From assembly GCF_001659685.2 (NCBI RefSeq), contig NZ_LXYE02000055.1, forward strand, positions 31,549 to 95,548: a stretch of 64,000 nt of DNA, in the 5' to 3' direction. The position numbers and the translations under genes are program-made. This document shows, piece by piece, positions 1 through 8,703 of the stretch. Numbering within the stretch: position 1 is the first letter of the stretch; each line of letters starts with the position of its first letter. The stretch is from Labilibacter marinus (GTDB lineage: Bacteria; Bacteroidota; Bacteroidia; Bacteroidales; Marinilabiliaceae). The notes under the pieces were generated by a model. The model ran no database searches and had not been told where the DNA came from. It saw only the letters and a list, made by a program, of their open reading frames with translations.

Positions 1-1303
1 AAGTAATAGCGTATGCACCTTTCAAGCGCAATTCCTTACCTACGGTTAAACGAAAGAATTTTTTAGGTGCATCTTCCATAAAATCATCTCTTTCAATATA
101 CACTTCACGAGAAAATGGAAGTTTTCTAGAACCCATAGATTCATCTTCTGGGTTATTGATTAATTCAACCCACTCTTCCTGATCTTCAGGATAATTGGTA
201 ATGATTAACTTTAATGGATCAATCACCGCATTTACGCGCGCTACTTTTTTATTCAAGTCCTCACGAATACAACTCTCTAATAAAGCTACATCAGTAATAC
301 TATCGCGATTAGTTACCCCTACTTTATCCGCAAAATTACGAATTGACTCGGGTGTATATCCTCTTCGACGCAAGCCTGAAACAGTTGGCATACGCGGATC
401 GTCCCATCCTTCTACAATATCTTTTTGAACCAGCTCCAGTAACTTTCGCTTACTCATTACTGTGTAATTTAAATTCAATCGTGCAAACTCAATCTGGCGA
501 GGCCTTACCTTCGCTTTCCAATTTTCATCAGCTTCCCTAATTTGATCCAGAAACCAATCATATAATGGTCGGTGCACTTTAAACTCAAGCGTACAGATAG
601 AGTGGGTAATTCCTTCGATAAAATCCTCTTGCCCGTGAGCAAAATCATAAATAGGATAAATACACCATTTATCACCCGTACGATGATGCGCTTGATGAAT
701 TATTCGGTACATATACGGATCGCGCAAATGCATATTTGGCGACGACATATCAATTTTTGCACGCAACACCTTGGCTCCAGTTGGAAATTCACCAGCCTTC
801 ATTCTTTCAAACAAATCCAGATTTTCCTCTACGGAACGATTTCTGAAAGGACTTTCGGTTCCAGGCTCTGTCGGTGTTCCTTTTTGCTTGGCTATTTCAT
901 CCGCATTTTGATCATCAACATAGGCTTTTCCTGCCTTTATAAGCAATAAAGCCCATGCATAAAATTGATCGAAATAATCCGAAGCAAACTTCACTTCTTT
1001 CTCCCAATTAAAGCCCAACCACTTCACATCTTCCTGAATACTATCTACATATTCCACATCCTCTTTAACAGGATTGGTATCATCAAATCTTAAATTACAT
1101 CCACCACCATACTTCTGTGCAAGACTAAAGTTTAAACAAATAGACTTTGCATGCCCAATATGTAAATATCCATTAGGTTCTGGTGGAAAGCGTGTTAATA
1201 CAGCTCCGCCATTCTTATTCTCTTCTAAATCCTTATCTATTTCCAGATGAATAAAATTCGATTTTACTTCTTCTGAATGATTATCATTACTGTCTTTGTT
1301 CAT
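1..1303 (-). CDS. glnS: Glutaminyl-tRNA synthetase (3' part beyond window)
   Basis: Class I aminoacyl-tRNA synthetase that charges tRNA-Gln with glutamine in the cytosol. I translated the minus strand from the ATG at 1303; 434 codons are present before the left edge, of about 560 usual for the family, so the C-terminal anticodon-binding region is cut off. The catalytic HIGH motif is at residues 48-51, just after PPEPNG, and the KMSKS-equivalent reads MSKRK at about residue 283. [11 protein letters not shown] and YDFAHG, typical of GlnRS rather than GluRS, are also visible. GltX is encoded separately at 25762-27285, so Gln-tRNA is probably made directly. It is divergent from folB across a 235-nt gap. 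Confidence 0.96.
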   Translation of the reverse strand, partial: MNKDSNDNHSEEVKSNFIHLEIDKDLEENKNGGAVLTRFPPEPNGYLHIGHAKSICLNFSLAQKYGGGCNLRFDDTNPVKEDVEYVDSIQEDVKWLGFNWEKEVKFASDYFDQFYAWALLLIKAGKAYVDDQNADEIAKQKGTPTEPGTESPFRNRSVEENLDLFERMKAGEFPTGAKVLRAKIDMSSPNMHLRDPYMYRIIHQAHHRTGDKWCIYPIYDFAHGQEDFIEGITHSICTLEFKVHRPLYDWFLDQIREADENWKAKVRPRQIEFARLNLNYTVMSKRKLLELVQKDIVEGWDDPRMPTVSGLRRRGYTPESIRNFADKVGVTNRDSITDVALLESCIREDLNKKVARVNAVIDPLKLIITNYPEDQEEWVELINNPEDESMGSRKLPFSREVYIERDDFMEDAPKKFFRLTVGKELRLKGAYAIT

Positions 1304-1467
1304 TGGTATGTGCTATATATCGATGATTCCTTTATAATTTTTCCTGCAAACATTAAAAATGTTCGATTAATAACCCACAAAAATAAAGCTTTTAATATAA
1401 TAGGCGATTATTTATTATTAATAGTTGTAAAAAAGATGAATATAATACCAAACAAAAACTTTTGTCT

Positions 1468-1503
1468 TTTGTCTTTTATAAAATGTGCATTTTATAAATT
1501 TGC
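1468..1503 (+). promoter_or_regulatory. Candidate promoter of folB
   Basis: A TTTG at 1468-1471 is followed after 23 nt by TAAATTTGC at 1495-1503, matching the Bacteroidota sigma-70 pattern (-33 TTTG, -7 TAnnTTTG). The folB ATG lies 35 nt further on. The match is by eye; no start site is known. Confidence 0.5.
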
Positions 1504-1538
1504 CACAACAATATCACATTAGGAAAGTTAAATAACTT

Positions 1539-1895
1539 ATGCAAAAAGGTATAATAGAATTAGAGGAGATGGAGTTTTACGCTTACCACGGATGTTTTAA
1601 AGAAGAACAAGTGGTTGGTAATCGTTTTATCGTAAACATTTCTATACAGGTAGATGTTAATGTACCGAGCAAATCAGACAATATTCAAGATGCTTTAAAT
1701 TATGTTAGTGTCTATGAAATAACCAAACAAGAAATTCAGCAGAAATCGCATTTGGTAGAACATCTTACCGAGCGAATTTTAAATGCAATTCATGCAAAAT
1801 TTGATTATGTAGATTGGGTTAAAGTGAAAGTTTCTAAAATGAATCCACCTATGGGCGGACAAATGAAAGCGGTGAGCGTAACCATGCAACGTTAA
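1539..1895 (+). CDS. folB: Dihydroneopterin aldolase
   Basis: Folate pathway enzyme that converts 7,8-dihydroneopterin to 6-hydroxymethyl-dihydropterin and glycolaldehyde. The 118-residue length is normal for FolB. The N-terminal block ELEEMEFYAYHGCFKEEQ and the later HLVEHLTERIL segment are family hallmarks, and a KVKVSKMNPP segment near residue 95 supplies the usual catalytic-lysine region. The ATG at 1539 follows a purine-rich AGGAAAG about 10 nt upstream, an unusually good ribosome site for this genome. It stands alone, between divergent glnS and tRNA-Cys. Confidence 0.93.
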   Translation: MQKGIIELEEMEFYAYHGCFKEEQVVGNRFIVNISIQVDVNVPSKSDNIQDALNYVSVYEITKQEIQQKSHLVEHLTERILNAIHAKFDYVDWVKVKVSKMNPPMGGQMKAVSVTMQR

Positions 1896-1970
1896 TTAAC
1901 ATTTAAGTAACGCCCTGATAAAACAACAGTTACAATAGGTAAAGTTAAAAATTAAGCCAAAATTCAATTT

Positions 1971-1979
1971 TATATTTGC
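1971..1979 (+). promoter_or_regulatory. -7 element of the tRNA-Cys promoter
   Basis: TATATTTGC matches the Bacteroidota TAnnTTTG -7 consensus and lies 44 nt before the mature tRNA 5' end. No clear TTTG -33 element is present at the usual distance. Confidence 0.45.
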
Positions 1980-2023
1980 AGGGAATTAATTTAATCACTT
2001 ATTTTGCAAGCCGAATAGGAAAC

Positions 2024-2095
2024 GGTTCCTTGGCCGAGTGGCTTAGGCACTGGTCTGCAAAACCAGTTACGGCGGTTCGAATCCGCCAGGAACCT
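2024..2095 (+). tRNA. tRNA-Cys (GCA)
   Basis: The cloverleaf folds by eye. The acceptor arms GGTTCCT (2024-2030) and AGGAACC (2088-2094) pair perfectly, followed by discriminator U at 2095, the base expected for tRNA-Cys. The anticodon stem CTGGT/ACCAG encloses loop CTGCAAA with anticodon GCA at 2057-2059. The T arm GGCGG-TTCGAAT-CCGCC is intact. CCA is not encoded. No integrase or duplicated 3' end is seen nearby, so it does not look like a used attachment site. Confidence 0.97.
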
Positions 2096-2100
2096 CTCAA

Positions 2101-2133
2101 AAACGCTCGCTTTTGGTTATAAAGTGAGCGTTT
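2101..2133 (+). terminator. Hairpin after tRNA-Cys
   Basis: AAACGCTCGCTTT and AAAGTGAGCGTTT form a 13-bp stem with one G-U pair around a 7-nt loop, starting 6 nt after the tRNA. The T tract after it is short, so termination is probable rather than certain. Confidence 0.55.
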
Positions 2134-2251
2134 CTGGTATTATACAGGGACATAGTTAATTAAAAGCTTTCCCTGACCAACCACCTCATCCTATATAAAG
2201 CCAAGAAAGACAATATTTTACATACGTATCAAATTAATTAAGTGACAAGAG

Positions 2252-2446
2252 ATGGACGCTAGAGAAAGAAAAAACATCAAGAAGGGAACTAAAGTGGCGA
2301 TTCTTCAAAAGCAGGATGAACGTTCTGGACATTTAACACATGGTGTTGTTCAGGATATTATTGATGAAGTGGGTTTCCACATGAAAGGAATTGAGTGTAA
2401 ACTAAAGACTGGACAAACAGGCAGAGTAAAGCTAATTAAGCTTTAA
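2252..2446 (+). CDS. YwbE family protein (DUF2196)
   Basis: A 64-residue protein that matches the YwbE/DUF2196 family along its whole length. RKNIKKGTKV near the N-terminus, the KQDERSGHLTHGVVQDI core and the C-terminal GQTGRVKLI are the recognisable blocks. The fold is expected to be a small beta barrel. The biochemical role is unknown, and a nucleic-acid-related role is only a guess from size and basic charge. It is monocistronic, followed by a strong bidirectional terminator and convergent with the agarase gene. Confidence 0.88.
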   Translation: MDARERKNIKKGTKVAILQKQDERSGHLTHGVVQDIIDEVGFHMKGIECKLKTGQTGRVKLIKL

Positions 2447-2460
2447 CAGACACTTTAGTT

Positions 2461-2510
2461 ACAAACAAAAACTCCCGATTTTCAATTGAAAATCGGGAGT
2501 TTTTGTTTGT
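2461..2510. terminator. Bidirectional terminator, 50-bp perfect palindrome
   Basis: Two perfect 23-base arms (2461-2483 and 2488-2510) flank a 4-base AATT centre. The arms hold ACTCCCGATTTTC and end in T-rich stretches on both strands, so it can serve both the ywbE-like gene and the convergent agarase gene. Confidence 0.9.
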
Positions 2511-2558
2511 AATCTGTTATCTAAATCAAGAAGCAATAATGATCCTTTTAGAGAATTA

Positions 2559-4415
2559 TTATTTAACAACTAGTTTCAACGGTTTATTATTCCCTACTTT
2601 TACTAAATACACACCAGCATTCAGGCTAGAAATATCCATAACGTAATCTGAATTTGTGGGTACTTGCTCCATCAGTATACGCTTACCACATATGCTTAAA
2701 ATATCAACTAATATATAACTATGTTGAACATCTGTAATTTTAATATTTACAACATCACTAGCAGGGTTAGGGTGAATAATACAATTTCTGACATAACTTT
2801 CAGAATCAAGATTTGTTGCCACAGATGCTGACTTCATTTCAGAAACTCGCTCTAAGGTAAACTTATCCATGTTCCAAGTCCAATTAGTAGAACCTGCGGT
2901 TAATTTAATCAAATGATTTCCTGCAGAAAAGTTGGCTGTTTTACTAGCTTTAAGTGCCTGGTAATTATCCCAACTACCATTATTAGGAACGGTAGTTGTG
3001 TTAAAATAAGTACCGCTAACACTAAAGTCAATTGTTGATCCTGTTATAGGCGATGATGTGTAGTAAGTAATTTCATATGCACCATCTTCAGGTATGGAAA
3101 CAAGATATTCCACCCAATCACCTTTATTCACATAGTTAATTTTTGTTCCTGCATTATTTACTCCATAGTTTACATATCCATCATTAAAAGTTCCATCTGT
3201 ATCAGAAAAACTCTCTGCTTCAATGGTAATAGTTGAGCCTACCCCTGTATTGCTCGAATCAACAGGTTTATATACTCGCACCCAGTCTACTAACATTTTA
3301 TTTTTAGACGCATCTGCCAAATCAGCAGCCGATGGTGTTGAACCAGTTAACCAACTCTGCGACTCCATATTAATGATAATATCAAGATCCTTAGTAAATC
3401 CCCGTGCTTCATTTGTTATTCCATTATTGTCTAAATCGTTATCATCACTTCCCTGAAACCAACCTGTATCAATTACATTATATCCTTTAGAAGCATTACT
3501 TGCATTTTGAAGCGTACTTAAACTATAGGAGCTTGATGTGGTAAAAGTTGCAACATCAGAATAGCCATCGTTCCCATTTGTTGGCATACTATAGCCATTA
3601 CCATCTTTAGTTACAGAATTATAATAAGTATACTCCCAAGTACCATTAATTTTAGTTGCCATGGCATTATAATACATTACACGAACCAAGTCTCCATCTA
3701 TATAATACTCAAAATGCTTTGGAGAAATCCAGTACACACCCATACGCATATAACGTCGATTACCACCATTCCAGCAATATGGCCCCCAACCGCCAGCATC
3801 TGTAATTTTTGAAATTGGATACCAGCTATTTTTATCTCTAGGCTGATAATCGGTAAATGGGTTACGAACAAAGGAATGATGACTAATATGAGTAAAATTC
3901 TTGAACCAACTTACACCACCATAGTTTTCAATAATATCTATTTCTTCCGTATCATCAGGACTTAATAGCCAGAAACAAGAAGCTAATGAAATATTAGCAA
4001 CACTCACTGAAGCCTCTACATAAGCAGGATAAGAAACCTTACTATTTGAAGTAACACAACCCGAAGCAACTCCATAGCTACCTCCTTTACTATTTTTGGA
4101 CGTATAAGCTACGGTTATAGCAAGGTTATCTCCATCTACAGAAACCTGAGAATTATTCCAATAGGAATAACCTGGACCATCCCATGAATTGTGATAAAAA
4201 TTATACCATTGATTATTAGGCCCAAAGTTAGATTTATCAGCAAAGCCTCCTGAATTAAAGGAATTTGTATAACTAAAGTCATCCGACAGATTAGTTTGAA
4301 GCTGCCACTCTTTACCGTTTCCGGCATTGGCAGGAATAGAGATATTACTCCATTCTTGTGCATTAGAAATTACTGCGATGAAAAGCATCGCTACAGAAAA
4401 TAAAGTTGTTTTCAT
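2559..4415 (-). CDS. Secreted GH16 beta-agarase with CBM6 and T9SS sorting domain
   Basis: Endo-acting glycoside hydrolase predicted to cut beta-1,4 bonds of agarose. A signal peptide (residues 1-20, ending SNAQ) leads into a GH16 catalytic domain at about 35-385. The retaining-enzyme signature EEIDIIE gives nucleophile E158, D160 and acid/base E163. A CBM6-like sugar-binding domain follows at about 395-525 (starts TIEAESFSDTDG, ends DKFTLERV). The last 75 residues are a type A T9SS sorting domain (NPASD ... GVYLVKV ... LKLVVK), so export through the Por machinery and release or anchoring at the surface is expected. No SusC/SusD pair or other polysaccharide-utilisation gene is beside it. Porphyranase or another GH16 subfamily cannot be excluded from sequence alone. 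Confidence 0.88.
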   Translation of the reverse strand: MKTTLFSVAMLFIAVISNAQEWSNISIPANAGNGKEWQLQTNLSDDFSYTNSFNSGGFADKSNFGPNNQWYNFYHNSWDGPGYSYWNNSQVSVDGDNLAITVAYTSKNSKGGSYGVASGCVTSNSKVSYPAYVEASVSVANISLASCFWLLSPDDTEEIDIIENYGGVSWFKNFTHISHHSFVRNPFTDYQPRDKNSWYPISKITDAGGWGPYCWNGGNRRYMRMGVYWISPKHFEYYIDGDLVRVMYYNAMATKINGTWEYTYYNSVTKDGNGYSMPTNGNDGYSDVATFTTSSSYSLSTLQNASNASKGYNVIDTGWFQGSDDNDLDNNGITNEARGFTKDLDIIINMESQSWLTGSTPSAADLADASKNKMLVDWVRVYKPVDSSNTGVGSTITIEAESFSDTDGTFNDGYVNYGVNNAGTKINYVNKGDWVEYLVSIPEDGAYEITYYTSSPITGSTIDFSVSGTYFNTTTVPNNGSWDNYQALKASKTANFSAGNHLIKLTAGSTNWTWNMDKFTLERVSEMKSASVATNLDSESYVRNCIIHPNPASDVVNIKITDVQHSYILVDILSICGKRILMEQVPTNSDYVMDISSLNAGVYLVKVGNNKPLKLVVK

Positions 4416-4434
4416 AAGATTTAATTTTCACAAG

Positions 4435-4471
4435 TTTTCCTCAACACTAAGGGTAACTGTGTTGAGGAAAA
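4435..4471. promoter_or_regulatory. 13-bp inverted repeat upstream of the agarase start
   Basis: TTTTCCTCAACAC (4435-4447) and GTGTTGAGGAAAA (4459-4471) are a perfect inverted repeat around an 11-nt loop. It lies 20-56 nt upstream of the agarase ATG. It could be a transcription-factor operator or a leader hairpin in the mRNA; the sequence does not decide which. Confidence 0.6.
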
Positions 4472-4919
4472 ATGTTAATTTTTACACTTGTATTATATTC
4501 TCGAAACTATTATTAAGATAAATACAGTACAGCTTGTAAAAAACAACTAATGCAGGGGGAGTATGATAACTATCATTCTGTACGCTAGATTTAATAAGGG
4601 GTAGCGTAAGAGATTAGATCGGCGAAATAACATGATAATATTTAATAAAAACTCGCCTTATAATCAGATCTGATCAATTTAAAAAGTATACAATTATTTA
4701 ATAGGGTTTTCAATGTGCGACCTTAATATTTTGCGACAACAATATTAAGATATAGAATCAGCACATTGTATTAGGTACAATTTAGATGAAAGGGCTGACC
4801 TTTATCCTGATAGAACTATTTTTCTTCTTGATTTTCCCACCAAGAAGAAAAAATATCTTAATGCTTAACAATACACCCAGTAATGATGATAAGATTTTAA
4901 TACATTAACTTTATAATTT
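4472..4919. other. Gene-free spacer with nested inverted repeats
   Basis: No coding frame is convincing here. Visible structure is an outer repeat CAATGTGC (4710-4717) / GCACATTG (4760-4767) enclosing CTTAATATT (4721-4729) / AATATTAAG (4740-4748), and a separate hairpin TTTTTCTTCTTG (4819-4830) / CAAGAAGAAAAA (4841-4852). The last may end transcription of the gene at 4920-5357, but it lacks a following T run on that strand. The upstream part should hold the agarase promoter, which I could not place. Confidence 0.45.
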
Positions 4920-5357
4920 TTAATCACATTGTGCATTATTTACTTTTTGCGGACAATCATTTAAATTTTCTTTTAGCAAAGTCACTATTTTAGGATTCAA
5001 AGTTGGGTTTAATCCAACTTTCTCATTCAAATAATCCTTGTCAAAACCTACGATTCTTTCATTATCAATAATTAATAAGGGACGACGAATTAAAAGGTGG
5101 TCTTTCATCAAAAGCTCAATAGCATCTTGAGCATTATACTTTTGGGGGTTAACCTCACCTGACTGAACGGATGGAGCATTTTTATTGAACCAATCCTTTA
5201 CTGGTAAACCCTCAAAAAAATTAAGTAATTCAATTTGCTTCCAATCATACTGTACAATATGAATAGAGTTGACCGTATGCCCAGCCATTTCTAGGATTTG
5301 TTTTTGCTTAGTATTATTTATACAACCCGTTTTTTCGAAGAATGTAATTGTAGCCAT
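4920..5357 (-). CDS. ArsC/Spx-family protein of the nitrogenase-associated (NifO) type
   Basis: A 145-residue thioredoxin-fold protein of the ArsC/Spx/MgsR superfamily. The N-terminal FFEKTGCINNTKQK carries the single active-site-position Cys12, and LIRRPLLI at about 89-96 is the family's arginine-proline loop. The GCINN-KQ pattern is that of the subgroup named nitrogenase-associated protein, but no nif genes are in this window, so the name does not imply nitrogen fixation. The C-terminus adds two more cysteines (NDCPQKVNNAQCD). It is monocistronic on the minus strand. Substrate and redox partner are unknown. Confidence 0.75.
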   Translation of the reverse strand: MATITFFEKTGCINNTKQKQILEMAGHTVNSIHIVQYDWKQIELLNFFEGLPVKDWFNKNAPSVQSGEVNPQKYNAQDAIELLMKDHLLIRRPLLIIDNERIVGFDKDYLNEKVGLNPTLNPKIVTLLKENLNDCPQKVNNAQCD

Positions 5358-5638
5358 TTAATATGAATTTTAGTTTTTAAAAGCATATCAAATTTAGTTC
5401 CTGAAATACAATTACACTCTATATCTGCCAATTACAAACACAAACACCTGACAGTTCCTTACATTTTTGTAGACATTAATATAAAATGAAACCGAAAAGT
5501 CTAAATTATTTCAATAACAATTACCACATCTTCTTTAGCAAAAAGAATCGTGTACTTTTTGCTAACTTCTTATTGTTTTATTTCATATGATAACACGATT
5601 ACATTGAAATTGCCTATAAATAGCCGTAACTTTAATGT

Positions 5639-6643
5639 ATGGTAGACATGTATGAAATACAGAATCAACTTTTTGAAAACATCAAAAATAAGATTGATGC
5701 TAAGTATTCTCTTGTACATGAAGTATCTGAAGCACTAGAAATAAGTTATGACAGCACCTATAGGCGCCTTCGTGGAGAGAAGCAAATTACTCTACAGGAA
5801 GCCTTTGTTTTAAGTCGTAGATTCAACGTATCTCTAGATGCTATTTGCCAGGTAGACTCCAACTACCTTCCATTTATTTGTAATCCTGTTGAACCTGAGA
5901 ATTTCTCTGGGATAAAATGGCTCGACAATGCACTAAATAATGTAACTCAATTTTATAATGCGAACATTACTGAACTCACCTATGCTGCCAAGGATCCTCC
6001 AATATTTAGCTACTTTCAATTTCCTGAAATAGCTGCATTTAAATTTTTATTTTGGGAGAAAACATTATTTAAATCGAAGGGCTTGGCTAAGCAAAAATTT
6101 AGCATTCAGCATACAAATCCATCTATTATAGATCGTTGTAAACAAATTGCTATCATTGCACTTAAAATTCCAACAACAGAAATTTGGAATGAAGATACAT
6201 TTAGGATATTACTTCGACAAGTGGAGTATTATTGGGTTTCTAATTATTTCAACACAAAGGAAGACCTTATTTCACTATTAGAATGTCTTGAAAAATGGCT
6301 AAACCACACCAAAAAAGAGGCTGAAATAGGCATGCGTTTTTTATATGGAAAAGAACCCAAGGGTATACCAAACAGCTACAAACTATATGAAAATGAAATT
6401 GTTTTGAACGACAACACTATCTTTATTCGCCTTCCTAATAATAACGTCACTTTTATAACTTATAATGTTCTTGGACTTTTATCATCTAACAATGATGCCT
6501 TTTGCAAAAACATAGAACGGTTTCAGCGTGCTATAATCTCTAAATCTAACTTAATTAGTCAATGTGGAGAGAAAGAAAGGAATCGCTTTTTTAATAAACT
6601 TCATTTTGCCATTGATCATTTTAAAGAGAAATATCATATATAA
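5639..6643 (+). CDS. BetR-like helix-turn-helix regulator
   Basis: A 334-residue protein with an N-terminal HTH at about residues 24-66. Its YDSTYRRLRGEKQIT segment is typical of a Bacteroidota group related to BetR-domain regulators. The rest (about 90-334) is predicted helical and matches no enzyme I recognise, so it may be a ligand-sensing or dimerisation region. The ATG at 5639 lies only a few bases after a possible TAACTTTA -7 element, so the message could be nearly leaderless, or translation could start at the second ATG (5648). It is convergent with the dehydrogenase gene with no base between the two stop codons. The regulated genes are unknown. Confidence 0.6.
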   Translation: MVDMYEIQNQLFENIKNKIDAKYSLVHEVSEALEISYDSTYRRLRGEKQITLQEAFVLSRRFNVSLDAICQVDSNYLPFICNPVEPENFSGIKWLDNALNNVTQFYNANITELTYAAKDPPIFSYFQFPEIAAFKFLFWEKTLFKSKGLAKQKFSIQHTNPSIIDRCKQIAIIALKIPTTEIWNEDTFRILLRQVEYYWVSNYFNTKEDLISLLECLEKWLNHTKKEAEIGMRFLYGKEPKGIPNSYKLYENEIVLNDNTIFIRLPNNNVTFITYNVLGLLSSNNDAFCKNIERFQRAIISKSNLISQCGEKERNRFFNKLHFAIDHFKEKYHI

Positions 6644-7462
6644 TCAAATAACAGCCACTAAACCATCTTCTTTCATTATCGATCTTCTATTTATTGATGT
6701 TGCCCAATAGTAGAAACGCTTGGGCAACATAGCTACAATAGCATAAATAATCCGATTTATAAATCCAGGTATACATATTACCTTATGTATACTTATATTT
6801 TTAAGACTATAAGCGACCACCTCATCTGCCTCCATCCATAAAAACTTACTTTTAAGTATTTTTTGTTCTTTAGCCTTCCCTTTTCGCCTTAAATGAAAAT
6901 CCGTTTTTACGAAACCCGGACAAAGCGCCTGTACATTTATATTATACCTTTCTAAATCCAAATAAAGACATTCGGAGAATGAAACCATAAACCTTTTTGA
7001 AGCACAATAGAAATAATTAAAAGAAGCTGGCATAAAGGCAGACAAAGAGGATACATTTATTATTGTGCCTTTTTGGTGCATTATCATATTAGGAACTACC
7101 GAATGAATCAAATGGGTAGCAGCTGTAATATGTACATTTAACATACGATTTTCCTCTTCGTAACTATGATCAAAAAAACCTTCTGCACTACCATAACCAG
7201 CATTATTAATGAGCAATTCAACAGAACGCATTGTTTTAATATGCATTAAAAGCTTTTTAAACTGATTGGAATCATTAAACTCTACCCGCATTATTTCAAC
7301 CCGAGCATTAAAAGAATTTTCAAGTTGACACTTCAGTGATTTTAAAGCATCTACTCGTCTACCTGTTAGTAACAAATGCCAACCTTGACTAGCTAATAAG
7401 TGAGCATAGGCCTTTCCAATACCACTTGTTGCTCCTGTTATAATAGCTTGTTGATTTTTCAT
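6644..7462 (-). CDS. Short-chain dehydrogenase/reductase (SDR)
   Basis: Classical Rossmann-fold NAD(P)(H) oxidoreductase. The cofactor motif TGATSGIG is at residues 9-16 and NNAG at 86-89. The catalytic set is Ser139 (NVSS), Tyr152 and Lys156 (YCASK). The PGFVKTDF block after it is also standard for the superfamily. A hydrophobic C-terminal stretch around residues 225-245 (FINRIIYAIVAMLP) suggests membrane association, as in SDRs acting on lipids or sterol-like substrates. The START-domain lipid-binding gene lies 90 nt upstream on the same strand, which fits a lipid-related role. Substrate not determined. Confidence 0.85.
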   Translation of the reverse strand: MKNQQAIITGATSGIGKAYAHLLASQGWHLLLTGRRVDALKSLKCQLENSFNARVEIMRVEFNDSNQFKKLLMHIKTMRSVELLINNAGYGSAEGFFDHSYEEENRMLNVHITAATHLIHSVVPNMIMHQKGTIINVSSLSAFMPASFNYFYCASKRFMVSFSECLYLDLERYNINVQALCPGFVKTDFHLRRKGKAKEQKILKSKFLWMEADEVVAYSLKNISIHKVICIPGFINRIIYAIVAMLPKRFYYWATSINRRSIMKEDGLVAVI

Positions 7463-7552
7463 TTTACTATTCTTAATTTATTCGTATTTCTATACACTCC
7501 GAATTAACTACCCATACGGTGAAAAAGCATCATCAAAATACATTAGATTCTA

Positions 7553-8188
7553 TTATGATAATCTATTCTTCAATCGCCTAAGATTAGCATAAAATACATT
7601 TTTAAGCACAGGCTCTTGCACCCATTGTGGAAACATAGGAGGCTCACTTGAAAAAGTTGTAAAAGTAATTTTGGTTTTTTGATGACCCACTCTCTTTAAT
7701 TTCCATACAGCCTTATAATCTTTAATTCGCACCAATTCCGTATCTAAATGAGGACTGCCTTTTCCACTCTGCACGGTTAAATAATAACTATCTTTATTTT
7801 CTCTAGCAACCGAGTATTTAGCTATTAAATCCCTATTAGACATAGGCCATGGCAGCTGAATTTCCATATACACCCAGTGCGCCTCTGGATCACCTACTTT
7901 TTGGGCAACCTTTATTCCTTTCATCCACTCTTTAATCGTTTCATGACTATTCAGATAACGCACTACATCCTCCATACAACTTTCCACTTCAAATTCACCT
8001 TTACGTTCTCTAACATTAAGTGAATCGTTAACCTTTACCCATCGTTCGTAAAGGGCAATACCTTTAGCGTCTTTCACACACACCCATTCCGAATAATACA
8101 TTGATGCGTTAACAAATGCCTTTTCTTTCAACACAGCAGGGTTTAAATTTAAAAGCATCCTAATCAAGAAATAAACAAGAATTACCAT
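7553..8188 (-). CDS. START-domain (SRPBCC superfamily) protein
   Basis: A 211-residue protein whose central and C-terminal parts resemble START/polyketide-cyclase-like lipid-binding domains. Recognisable stretches are WVYMEIQLPWPMSNRD, the VWKLKR strand and a C-terminal helix with PVLKNVFYANLRRLK. A short hydrophobic N-terminus (VILVYFLIRMLL) could be a signal anchor; a start at the internal ATG (codon 11) would shorten it. It lies directly upstream of the SDR gene in the same direction, so the two are probably cotranscribed and may handle the same hydrophobic ligand, which is inference. Confidence 0.68.
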   Translation of the reverse strand: MVILVYFLIRMLLNLNPAVLKEKAFVNASMYYSEWVCVKDAKGIALYERWVKVNDSLNVRERKGEFEVESCMEDVVRYLNSHETIKEWMKGIKVAQKVGDPEAHWVYMEIQLPWPMSNRDLIAKYSVARENKDSYYLTVQSGKGSPHLDTELVRIKDYKAVWKLKRVGHQKTKITFTTFSSEPPMFPQWVQEPVLKNVFYANLRRLKNRLS

Positions 8189-8703
8189 TTTTCTTTATAT
8201 TAGTTAAACATCTTCTGAAGTAAAATTAAGGATGAAGTCTTCTAAATTGTAATTACTAGTTAATACAGCACCCCACCTATTTGGCAAAATTTGCATCTGG
8301 AAACTTATTTAATTGATTTAAGTAGCAATAAGCACAACAAATGAAAAATACTTGAAATAATTATCGAACAACAATTCAATATAAACATCTACTTATTGCA
8401 CATTTGTATACACTGCAACATTTTATCAATAGCACCACTACAGGTTCTACTTTAACACAAATAAATCCTATTATTAATAAGTAATACCGAGTGATAATAT
8501 ATATGAAAACCAGCACTAAAAACCATTAAAACACTGTTATATTGCCACTTAAGACACACTCCATTTACATAAGCTTTTCATTCGTTCACCGTACAAATCC
8601 AAACACTAATCAAAGCAAACGAAACATTTTCAGCAACTTGCGTAATATTTCAACACAACTTGAAGCGATGACTCTGATTATATGCTTCATAAAACAAAGA
8701 CAA
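8189..8703. other. 515-nt spacer between divergent genes
   Basis: No supported gene is seen. A reading frame open from 8542 continues into the next gene, but the first 54 codons look non-coding and precede a good signal-peptide start at 8704. The region must contain promoters for both flanking genes; I find no confident consensus pair. Confidence 0.4.

Noticed and set aside
2024..2510. tRNA-Cys as an integration site of a mobile island
   Set aside because: No integrase gene and no second copy of the tRNA 3' end were found downstream within the accessory stretch to about 9260.
8542..8703. 54-codon N-terminal extension of the small exported protein
   Set aside because: The extension has no coding character and would hide a clean signal peptide that begins at 8704.
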